A DNA stretch of 42,783 bases, taken from contig WOYM01000083.1 in assembly GCA_011620785.1 (NCBI GenBank), positions 1 through 42,783 on the forward strand, written 5' to 3'. The notes below the pieces were generated by a model, which saw only the letters and a list, made by a program, of their open reading frames with translations, was not told the origin of the DNA and ran no database searches. Position numbers and translations under genes: made by a program. The stretch comes from Methanothrix sp. (GTDB taxonomy: Archaea; Halobacteriota; Methanosarcinia; Methanotrichales; Methanotrichaceae). Positions 31,875-39,063 of this stretch are shown here, one piece after another; position 1 is the stretch's first letter; each line of letters begins with the position of its first letter.

Positions 31875-33020
31875 TCAGCCGGAGGGCTCCGCCTGGGGGT
31901 GATTGTCAATTCCCGGTCCCCCGGGGATGTAGAATTTCCCACCCAGATCGCTGTAATAGTTCCCCTGGCTTCCATTGTCCCAGCGATTGTTCTCCCCCCG
32001 GTCATAGGCATTGCAGCCGTTATTGATGAGATGATTGGCATAGACCAGATCCCAGCGGGAGGAGAAGGTCAGGTAAACGCCATACCCATTCTCCTGGGCG
32101 GTGTTGCCCACAATGGTGTTATTGCTGGCGTGATTTGCCAGATAGAGCCCTTTCCCATTCTGGGAGAGATAATTCTCCTCAAGGATGTTGTCATTGCTGT
32201 CATAAGAGAGATAAATTCCCTTGCTGTTGCCCATGGCCCGGTTTCCCAGGAGGTGGTTGTTCCGGGAGCAGTCCAGGTATATGCCGGCATCAATATTGTT
32301 GCTGGCATTGTTGTATGCAATCCGGTTTCCGTTGCTGGATTCAGACAGAGAAATGCCATACCAATCATTCTCGATGACGGTATTGTTTATGATCGAATTA
32401 TTGCTGGCAGAGCGAAGCGAGATGGAGGTGTCGCCATTATTTCTCAGCTGATTATCCTGGATGACATTACCCTGGGAATAGATGAGAAATATGCCGCAAT
32501 CGCTCTCCTCATTTATGTAGTTGTCCCGGATATCGCAATTTTGTATCCGATTTTCATTTGAGCTGCAGAGGATTATGCCGTTGGTGTTGTTGTTTATGTT
32601 GTTATTGGCAATGATGTTGGAATGGGCCCCTTCCAGGCGAATGCCGTCCAGGCAGCCGGAGATGCTGTTGTTCTCTATGATATTCCCTCTAGAGAGGACA
32701 TGGACCCCAGTTCGTCGAGCGGTTCTGATCTCAAAGCCGGATACCTTTGCCCCATCCACATTGATGGTTAATGCGTTGCCGATAGCGCTTCCGTCCAGCA
32801 GGGGACTGCCTTTTCCTTCCAGAGTGATCGGCTTGGCAAGGCTCAGGCTCTCTCTGTAGACTCCTCCTTGAACGATTATCGTGTCTCCGGAATCCGCCCG
32901 GTTTATAGCCCCCTGGAGGCTCTCTCCCGGTCCGATATGGTAAGTTGTTCCCCCGGCAATAGATGCCAAAAGGATGATAGCGACTGCCAGCATAGCTGGA
33001 CGTACTCGACTCTCCCTCAT
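31875..33020 (-). CDS. Secreted NosD-like beta-helix protein
   Basis: A 381-residue exported protein. The signal peptide is about residues 1-24 (MLAVAIILLASIAGG). The typical opening IGPGESLQGAINRADSGDTI and VYRES follows, then about ten asparagine-rich parallel beta-helix turns (NIIANNNINNNTNGIILCSS, NRIAYNNASNNIDAGIYLDC). It closes with the cap GNYYSDLGGKFYIPGGPGID. It lacks the extra C-terminal domain found in the protein at 16025. A TATA-like ATTTAAAT lies about 30-35 bp before the ATG. The role is presumed to be in the cell surface or sheath; no ligand is known. Confidence 0.87.
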   Translation of the reverse strand: MRESRVRPAMLAVAIILLASIAGGTTYHIGPGESLQGAINRADSGDTIIVQGGVYRESLSLAKPITLEGKGSPLLDGSAIGNALTINVDGAKVSGFEIRTARRTGVHVLSRGNIIENNSISGCLDGIRLEGAHSNIIANNNINNNTNGIILCSSNENRIQNCDIRDNYINEESDCGIFLIYSQGNVIQDNQLRNNGDTSISLRSASNNSIINNTVIENDWYGISLSESSNGNRIAYNNASNNIDAGIYLDCSRNNHLLGNRAMGNSKGIYLSYDSNDNILEENYLSQNGKGLYLANHASNNTIVGNTAQENGYGVYLTFSSRWDLVYANHLINNGCNAYDRGENNRWDNGSQGNYYSDLGGKFYIPGGPGIDNHPQAEPSG

Positions 33021-33155
33021 TGCCTTCCCCTCGTAGCTTACTATATCCCTATTAGATTTAAATACTACGATGATCTTTCTTGCCTTAAGACTTATCTCTG
33101 TGATTTTTTTCGCATAGGCAGATCAGAGCCCTATCTCGGAAGAGTTTATGTTGCT

Positions 33156-33167
33156 ATAGGCGCCTAT
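33156..33167. promoter_or_regulatory. Perfect 12-bp palindrome upstream of the radical SAM gene
   Basis: ATAGGCGCCTAT is perfectly palindromic and ends 12 bp before the chosen ATG at 33180. It could be an operator or chance. The 160-bp divergent spacer otherwise holds AT-rich promoter-like sequence (GATTTAAATACT near 33054). Confidence 0.25.
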
Positions 33168-33179
33168 CATGTTTTGTTC

Positions 33180-34985
33180 ATGACAAAGCAACCTTGCTTC
33201 CTGCCCATGTCTCTTCCAGAGGGAAGGAGCCTGGGAATAGAGCAGTTCGATATCATCCTGATCAGCGGAGATGCCTATGTGGACCATCCCTCCTTCGGGG
33301 CGGGACTTTTGGGCCGGGTCCTCTGGGATGCGGGCTACACCGTGGGAATTGTCGCCCAGCCCGATTGGAAAAAAGATGAGGATCTGCTCCGGCTGGGCCG
33401 GCCCCGCCTTTTCTTTGGCATAACCTCCGGCAACGTGGACTCCCTGGTCAACAACCTCACCCCCAACCTCAAACGCCGCCGCCGGGATGTCTACTCCCCT
33501 GGCGGCCGCCTGCTCCGGCCGGACCGGGCGGCGATCAGCTATGCCAACCGGGTCCATTCCCTCTTTCCAAAAGTACCAATCGTCCTGGGAGGAATCGAGG
33601 CCAGCCTGCGCCGGTTCGCCCATTACGACTACTGGTCGGATTCAGTACGCCAGTCCATCCTGGCGGACGCCCCCGCCGACCTTCTGGTCTATGGCATGGG
33701 GGAGAGGCCCATCCTGGAGGTGGCCCGGCGCATGAACGCAGGTGAAACGATCGCCCAGATCAGGGATATTCCCGGAACCGCGGTCAAAGAGGAGGTTCGA
33801 CGCTGGCGCGGGGCGTTGCAGGATGACGCTGTTGTCATCCCCGGCTTCGCTGAGGTCAAGGAGAACAAGAGCAAATATGCCAGGGCCTTTGCAGCCCACT
33901 ATAAGGAGCAGGACCCCTATCGAGGCCAGGCGGTGGTCCAGCCCCATCCCAAGACGGTGATCATCCAGAATCCGCCTGCTCTTCCCCTCAGCACGGCAGA
34001 ACTCGACCAAATCTACGAGCTTCCCTATAGCCGAAAGGCCCATCCCTCCTACCTAGAGCCCATTCCTGCATTAGAGCCGGTCAGATTTTCCATCACCAGC
34101 CACCGGGGTTGCTTTGGATCCTGCTCCTTTTGCGCCCTCACCCATCACCAGGGAAGGATTGTGCAGAGCAGAAGCATAAGCTCCATCGTCCGGGAAGCAG
34201 AGAGGCTGGTCCTGATGCCCGGATTCAAGGGATTCATTCAGGATGTGGGCGGCCCTACTGCCAATATGTACGGCCTCGCCTGCCCCCGCTGGAAGCAGGG
34301 GGCCTGTCCGGACAGGCTCTGCTCTGCCGAATGCCCCACCCTGGATAAGGACCACTCCCATCAGGTGGAGCTATTGCGCCGGCTCCGGGCCATTCCTGGG
34401 GTGAGGAGGGTCTTCGTCGGCTCGGGGATAAGGCACGATCTGATTATGGCGGACCGATCCGGCTATCTGGAGGACCTCTGCCGGCACCATGTCTCCGGCC
34501 ACCTCAAGATCGCCCCGGAGCATATCTCCAGAACGGTTACGGAGTGCATGCATAAACCTCCCCGTCAGGTTCTGGACGACTTCAGGGAGAGGTTTCGCGC
34601 GGCTTCGCAGGCGGCGGGAAAGGAGCAGTATATTCTCCCCTATCTCATGTCCGGCCATCCTGGCTGCACCATTGCCGATATGGTCGAGCTGGCGGAGTAT
34701 TTGCGCGACAACCACATGTATACCGAGCAGGTGCAGGACTTCACCCCCACACCCATGACCATCTCTACTGCCATGTATTATACCGGCCTGGATCCTTTCA
34801 CCCTCCAGCCGGTTCACATTCCCCGGGGGGAGGAGAAGAGGATTCAAAGAGCTATGCTGCAGTACAGGGATCCAGGCAATTACAGTCTTGTTCGGGAGGG
34901 GCTGGAGAGGATAGGAAGGAAAGACCTCATAGGAAAGGGGGAGAAATGTCTCATCCCGTCCCGATATAGAGGGTCAAAGCATTGA
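33180..34985 (+). CDS. YgiQ family (UPF0313) radical SAM protein
   Basis: A 601-residue protein with the layout of YgiQ. The N-terminal domain (LPEGRSLGIEQFDIILISGD, VPIVLGGIEASLRRFAHYDY) resembles a cobalamin-binding-type fold. The radical SAM core begins with the cluster motif C311-x3-C315-x2-C318 in HRGCFGSCSFCALTHHQGR, and the C-terminal part has HLKIAPEH and DFTPTPMTISTAMYYTGLDP, both diagnostic. Radical SAM enzymes cleave S-adenosylmethionine; the substrate of YgiQ proteins is unknown. The frame is open upstream to 32868, but that part overlaps the beta-helix gene, and MTKQPCFLPMSLPEGRSLG at 33180 matches the usual N-terminus. Length is normal. Confidence 0.93.
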   Translation: MTKQPCFLPMSLPEGRSLGIEQFDIILISGDAYVDHPSFGAGLLGRVLWDAGYTVGIVAQPDWKKDEDLLRLGRPRLFFGITSGNVDSLVNNLTPNLKRRRRDVYSPGGRLLRPDRAAISYANRVHSLFPKVPIVLGGIEASLRRFAHYDYWSDSVRQSILADAPADLLVYGMGERPILEVARRMNAGETIAQIRDIPGTAVKEEVRRWRGALQDDAVVIPGFAEVKENKSKYARAFAAHYKEQDPYRGQAVVQPHPKTVIIQNPPALPLSTAELDQIYELPYSRKAHPSYLEPIPALEPVRFSITSHRGCFGSCSFCALTHHQGRIVQSRSISSIVREAERLVLMPGFKGFIQDVGGPTANMYGLACPRWKQGACPDRLCSAECPTLDKDHSHQVELLRRLRAIPGVRRVFVGSGIRHDLIMADRSGYLEDLCRHHVSGHLKIAPEHISRTVTECMHKPPRQVLDDFRERFRAASQAAGKEQYILPYLMSGHPGCTIADMVELAEYLRDNHMYTEQVQDFTPTPMTISTAMYYTGLDPFTLQPVHIPRGEEKRIQRAMLQYRDPGNYSLVREGLERIGRKDLIGKGEKCLIPSRYRGSKH

Positions 34986-35015
34986 AATAGTCTCGAGCAT
35001 AAGTCCGGATCAATC

Positions 35016-35960
35016 TCATTTTTCCTCTAAGATCTCCAATATCCTTCTCTGAGTCTCCTCAGGGGTGCCGGTGGTGTTCACCTCAATCACCCTTGAGCGG
35101 AGAAAGAGCGTCCGGAAAAAGCGGCTGCGCAGATTGGCCTTGAATTGGTTATGAACCAGGAGATGTGGGTTATAGTAGCCATTCTCCTCCAGAATTGCCA
35201 GAGCCCGATCCCCTTCCAAGGGAAGTACGATCTCCTCCTGTTCAGGATCTCGCTTGAGAAAGATCACCTTCTCAATGGTTGTCAGGGGCATGATGCGCCC
35301 TTTTCCTATCACCTGGCGGAGGTCCACCACTGCTCGCCCCTTGGAATCAAAGGATGCCTTATCAACCAGACCGGCAAACTCCTTCCAGATCTCAGCCAGA
35401 TCAGCCCGGATATAGAAGTTCTTCTCTGAGCCGTATGCTAAGATATCATCTCCGAATATCCTTCCGAAGAACCAGTCGTCAGAGATCACCCGCACCCGCG
35501 GGTTGCGCAACAGCCCGTAGGTATGGGTGGTCTTGCCCGCCCCCGATCCACCTAATATGCATATCCCCTGACCCCGCATATCCAGGCAGGCTCCATGAAC
35601 AGAATAGATGTTGTGATAATCCTCCAGGATATCTCCCGCCACGCTCAGGGCCAGGGACTTTACCCAGCCGTAATAGTCCATATTGATTAGAAATGCCGTC
35701 CTGGATTGGGGGTTGTAAAGGACCTGATTCTCTCCCTCATCCTGATCCCGGATCACATAAAGCCGGCCGTGGGAACGAATGCTCTGCGATGCCGAATAGA
35801 AGCTCTCCTCCCAGGCATCCTTGATCGATGGGATGCCGGTCAAAAGCTTGATGCAGCACCCATATATATCCGATTTTATCTCATAGAGCACCTGGCTGGA
35901 GTATCGATCGACCAGCTCCTCTTTCTTCTCCATGGATATGTGAATAACATCGTATGCCAT
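35016..35960 (-). CDS. HprK-like P-loop kinase-fold protein
   Basis: A 314-residue protein related to the PEPCK/HPr kinase fold. The P-loop GGSGAGKTT is at 137-145 after the strand QGICIL, and VISDDWFFG (D161/D162) matches the acidic pair of HprK-type proteins. The N-terminal 120 residues are not similar to bacterial HprK. No phosphotransferase-system protein is encoded nearby, so HPr is unlikely to be the substrate, and a different small molecule or protein may be phosphorylated. ATG 35960 has GAGGG 6 nt upstream; a longer start at 35981 is possible. It lies 36 bp downstream of gpmA on the same strand, so co-transcription is likely. Confidence 0.8.
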   Translation of the reverse strand: MAYDVIHISMEKKEELVDRYSSQVLYEIKSDIYGCCIKLLTGIPSIKDAWEESFYSASQSIRSHGRLYVIRDQDEGENQVLYNPQSRTAFLINMDYYGWVKSLALSVAGDILEDYHNIYSVHGACLDMRGQGICILGGSGAGKTTHTYGLLRNPRVRVISDDWFFGRIFGDDILAYGSEKNFYIRADLAEIWKEFAGLVDKASFDSKGRAVVDLRQVIGKGRIMPLTTIEKVIFLKRDPEQEEIVLPLEGDRALAILEENGYYNPHLLVHNQFKANLRSRFFRTLFLRSRVIEVNTTGTPEETQRRILEILEEK

Positions 35961-35996
35961 CTGCAACCCTCTCGAATTCATGCCATTTCCGATTTG

Positions 35997-36614
35997 CTAT
36001 AGATCGATGCGCTTCATGTGCTTCAGCCGGCCGTCCAGCTCATAGAGTAGGGGGGAAGCGGTATGAACCTCCAGCTCTTCGATATTCTGGTCGGAGATCT
36101 CCTCAATATGCTTGACAAGGGCGCGGATGGTGTTGCCATGGGAGACCACAAGAACGCTCCTTCCTTTTTTCAGATCGGCTGCTATCTGGCCCTGCCAGAG
36201 GGGCAGGAGACGCTCTTGTACTTCTTTCAGGGATTCTGATGAAGGGGCAGGGAAACGATGGCGGAATCCTTTGCGCCATCTTCGCACCTGCTCAGCGCCG
36301 TATAGTTCCTCCGCCTCATCCAGGCTCCGTCCCTCAAAATCCCCATATGCACGTTCGTTTAGCCTCCAGCTCATGATGACGGGAATCCGCATCAGGTCCA
36401 TCTCATCCAGGACTATCCACATGGTCCTGATGGCCCGCTTCAAAAGGGAGGTATAGGCAACATCAATCGTTATGCCCGCTCTCTTCATGATCCGCCCGGC
36501 ATCGCGGGCCTCCTCGATTCCCTGGAAAGAGAGATCGATGTCCGTCCAGCCGGTGAACCTTCTCTCCCGATTCCAGAGGCTCTGGCCGTGCCTGAGCAAT
36601 ACCAGCCTTGACAA
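35997..36614 (-). CDS. gpmA: 2,3-bisphosphoglycerate-dependent phosphoglycerate mutase (histidine phosphatase family)
   Basis: A 205-residue enzyme that interconverts 3- and 2-phosphoglycerate in glycolysis/gluconeogenesis. LVLLRHGQSLWNRERRFTGW carries R8 and the phosphorylated H9. Other family features are YTSLLKRAIRT, RLNERAYGDFEG with E87, and VVSHGNTIRAL with H159. It is about 25-45 residues shorter than bacterial GpmA, mostly through a shorter middle loop and tail, but all active residues are present. Many methanogens use the cofactor-independent enzyme, so this may be a second route or act on another phosphate ester. It is first in a minus-strand pair with the HprK-like gene. Confidence 0.9.
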   Translation of the reverse strand: MSRLVLLRHGQSLWNRERRFTGWTDIDLSFQGIEEARDAGRIMKRAGITIDVAYTSLLKRAIRTMWIVLDEMDLMRIPVIMSWRLNERAYGDFEGRSLDEAEELYGAEQVRRWRKGFRHRFPAPSSESLKEVQERLLPLWQGQIAADLKKGRSVLVVSHGNTIRALVKHIEEISDQNIEELEVHTASPLLYELDGRLKHMKRIDL

Positions 36615-36731
36615 CGCAATAACCTAGCCTCGCTGCATTATCCAGAGGCTCTTAATGGATATTTCTGGCGGTACGGGAGAAGGGCCGAGCTGAGAAGGGT
36701 GCATGAGATTCCGCAGCAGATCTCTAGACCC

Positions 36732-36744
36732 CTATATTTTTATC
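36732..36744 (+). promoter_or_regulatory. TATA box of the parvulin gene
   Basis: CTATATTTTTATC lies about 25-37 bp before the ATG at 36769, and no ribosome-binding site is present. This spacing predicts a leaderless transcript and supports the chosen start. Confidence 0.45.
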
Positions 36745-36768
36745 CCATATCCCCATCAACTCCGTGCT

Positions 36769-37053
36769 ATGACGAAAGAAGTCCATGCTGCACATATCCT
36801 GTGCAAGACGGAGAAGAAGGCATTAGAGGTCAAAGAGTTGCTGGCATCCGGCCAGGAGAGCTTTGCTCAGATGGCCCGCAAATATTCCCAGTGCCCTTCC
36901 GGCAAGAGCGGCGGAGATCTGGGCTGGTTTGGCAAGGGCAGGATGGTTCCTGAGTTTGAAAAGGCCGCCTTCGAAGGGGAGAAGGGAAAGACCATCGGTC
37001 CGGTCAAATCTCAGTTTGGCTATCACCTCATCCGGGTCCTGGACAAGAAATAA
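36769..37053 (+). CDS. Parvulin-type peptidyl-prolyl cis-trans isomerase
   Basis: A 94-residue single-domain parvulin that speeds proline isomerisation during folding. The whole domain is visible: HAAHILCKTEKKALEVKELL, FAQMARKYSQCPSGKSGGDL, GWFGKGRMVPEFEKAAF and a closing FGYHLIRVLDKK. It is cytoplasmic, with no signal peptide. The ATG at 36769 gives the standard N-terminus; 22 in-frame codons upstream would cover the promoter. The stop codon overlaps the next ATG (TAATG), so the cyclase gene is translationally coupled. Confidence 0.95.
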   Translation: MTKEVHAAHILCKTEKKALEVKELLASGQESFAQMARKYSQCPSGKSGGDLGWFGKGRMVPEFEKAAFEGEKGKTIGPVKSQFGYHLIRVLDKK

Positions 37054-37823
37054 TGATTGATCCCGCCGGAACTGCCGGGGCTCAAGTGGCTGGAGCGGGC
37101 AAGAATGGAGAGGCCAAAAAAGATTTGGGATGTCAATTGCCTCAGCCATCAGTGCCTGGCCTCTATGAAGCGCTGCTAAGCAAAGAGCTGCTTGATATCA
37201 GTGCGCCGGTAGAGATAGCTCCCAATTATCCCGGAGACAGTCCCTTCTCCAGGCAGTGGATAGCAAGACTTGAGGAGGGGTCCAACTGTAGCCTCTCAGT
37301 TCTCTCTTTGGGCTCCCATACGGGAACTCATATTGACTTCCCCTCTCATATACTGAGGGACGGCCCCCCTCTGGACAGCTATCCTCCGGAAAGGTTCATC
37401 ACTCCTGCCCGGGTGATCGCCGTCCGGAATTGCGATGCCGTTCCCGCCCAGGCACTGCAGGATGTTAATATCCAGAGAGGCGAGGCCATCCTTTTTAAGA
37501 CCGCCAACTCCATCCAGGGGCTGATGCATAACCCGACATTCCGGGATGAATATGTCTCCCTCTCTCCCCCTGCAGCAGAGTTATGCGTCAGTCTGGGAGC
37601 CGCCCTGGTGGGAATCGACTATATCTCAGTGGATCGATATGAGGATGAGTCCCTCCCCGTTCACAATATCCTGCTGAAAAACGATGTTCTGATCCTGGAG
37701 GGGCTCGATCTTGGTGCCGTTTCCCCTGGCAGATACTGGCTGATCTGCCTTCCCCTGAAGATAAAGGATGCTGAGGCCGCTCCCGTCCGGGCGGTCCTGG
37801 TGGGGCGATCTCATGAACCCTGA
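37053..37823 (+). CDS. Cyclase family metal hydrolase (kynurenine formamidase-like)
   Basis: A 256-residue protein of the cyclase/arylformamidase family. The metal motif HTGTHIDFPSH has H89, H93 and D95, and the family end pattern LIGIDYIS-like is seen as ALVGIDYISVDRYED, followed by LLKNDVLILEGLDL. Such enzymes hydrolyse amide or lactone bonds using divalent metal; a kynurenine pathway in this organism is not implied, and the substrate is unknown. The first 30 residues (AGTAGAQVAGAGKNGEAKKD) are low-complexity and probably not part of the fold, so a later start is possible, although the overlap with the parvulin stop supports 37053. Confidence 0.87.
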   Translation: MIDPAGTAGAQVAGAGKNGEAKKDLGCQLPQPSVPGLYEALLSKELLDISAPVEIAPNYPGDSPFSRQWIARLEEGSNCSLSVLSLGSHTGTHIDFPSHILRDGPPLDSYPPERFITPARVIAVRNCDAVPAQALQDVNIQRGEAILFKTANSIQGLMHNPTFRDEYVSLSPPAAELCVSLGAALVGIDYISVDRYEDESLPVHNILLKNDVLILEGLDLGAVSPGRYWLICLPLKIKDAEAAPVRAVLVGRSHEP

Positions 37824-37963
37824 GAGGATGTTTCAGTCCACCCTGGAGATACTGGAGGATGGGATATGCATCTGCGACCCATCTGGGGAGATCCTCTATT
37901 CTAACCCTGCTGCAGAGAGGATGGCAAGATCTCTGGAAGAGTGCAGAATTATAATTCATATGC
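37813..37963 (+). pseudogene. PAS-domain gene fragment
   Basis: ATG 37813 overlaps the end of the cyclase gene by 11 bp and opens a typical PAS start, MFQSTLEILEDGICICDPSG then EILYSNPAAERMARSLEE, the N-terminus of a sensor protein. After about 45 residues the similarity ends. The frame continues to 38076 but runs antisense through the 3' end of rfcS, with no PAS character. It looks like a sensor gene cut short by a deletion or rearrangement next to rfcS. Confidence 0.6.
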
Positions 37964-38935
37964 TCATCTCTGCTCTGAAGCCATCAGGGCGAAGTACGCT
38001 AAGAGAGCCTCGAGCTGAATTCTCTCGTTTGCTCCTTCAGTCATGCGAAAATCGATCTCTCCGATACGGTCGATGAGCTTTACCCGATCCCTGTCTGCGA
38101 TATCATCCAGGTCCAGCATAGCCCGGTGGATCTGGATCACCACATCCTGGCCGGAGAGCCCTTTGGAGAGTAAAAGGTCGTCCAGTATCGCGCGCGCTCC
38201 CACAAAATCTCCAGATATTGCGGTCTTGATGAAGCTCTTGATCTCCTCCGGTTTGGCGGTGGATGTGATCTGATAAATCGTCTCCTCGTCCACCTCGTCG
38301 CCCAAGAGAGCTGCCGCCTGCAGGGCGTTGATTGCCTTTCTCATGTCGCCGCCGGCGACATACTCTATAGCGGATAGACCCCCTTCTGAGATCTGCAGCT
38401 TCTCCTCACTGGCAATGAACTCGATCCTCTTGGTCACCGCTTCAGTAGAGAGGGGCTTGAAGCGGTAAACTGCACAGCGGGACTGAATGGGCTCGATGAT
38501 CTTGGAGGAGTAGTTGCAGGAGAGTATGAACCTGGTGGTAGCGGAGTATCTCTCCATAGTCCGCCTCAGAGCGCTCTGGGCATCGTTGGTCAGGGCATCG
38601 GCCTCATCCAGAAATATAACCTTGAAATCCGCCTCTCCCAGGGGCGCCATCCGGGCGAAGTCCTTGACCTTATGGCGGATGATATCTATGCCCCGCTCAT
38701 CGCTGGCATTCAATTCGATGAAGTTGTTCCTCCAGGTCTCGCCGAAGATCTCTTTGACTATGGAGATGGAGGCAGCGGTCTTGCCCACCCCCGGCGGCCC
38801 GGAGAATAGAAGATGAGGCAGGTTTCGCGTCTTCACATAGGACTTCAGACGGCGGACGATCTCGTCCTGGCCCACAATGTCGTCCAGCCTCTCCGGCCGG
38901 TACTTCTCTATCCAGATCTCCTCTTTGATATACAA
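37964..38935 (-). CDS. rfcS: Replication factor C small subunit
   Basis: A 323-residue AAA+ clamp-loader subunit that loads PCNA onto DNA. Seen in order: IWIEKYRPERLDDIVGQ, Walker A GPPGVGKT at 46-53, the Walker B DEAD at 110-113, sensor 1 LSCNYSSKI and the arginine-finger motif SRC at 152-154. The collar domain fills the C-terminus. Length is standard for archaea, and there is no intein. The start is TTG at 38935, with GAGGG directly in front at unusually short spacing, so the true start may be leaderless. It is divergent from ileS across 128 bp. Confidence 0.96.
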   Translation of the reverse strand: MYIKEEIWIEKYRPERLDDIVGQDEIVRRLKSYVKTRNLPHLLFSGPPGVGKTAASISIVKEIFGETWRNNFIELNASDERGIDIIRHKVKDFARMAPLGEADFKVIFLDEADALTNDAQSALRRTMERYSATTRFILSCNYSSKIIEPIQSRCAVYRFKPLSTEAVTKRIEFIASEEKLQISEGGLSAIEYVAGGDMRKAINALQAAALLGDEVDEETIYQITSTAKPEEIKSFIKTAISGDFVGARAILDDLLLSKGLSGQDVVIQIHRAMLDLDDIADRDRVKLIDRIGEIDFRMTEGANERIQLEALLAYFALMASEQR

Positions 38936-39063
38936 CCCTCAATTATTGGTTTTGGCTATCTGTATATCAATATTCCTCCCTGAATCTCCTCTCTGCAATG
39001 GGACAACGAAGGCTAAATATAGAGGTGCTACATGCATGCAAATCGTTTTTCGGAGGATTGCAA

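Noticed and set aside
31899..32561. Plus-strand frame of 220 codons antisense to the third beta-helix gene
   Set aside because: Same cause as for the other beta-helix gene; the signal peptide and repeats are on the minus strand.
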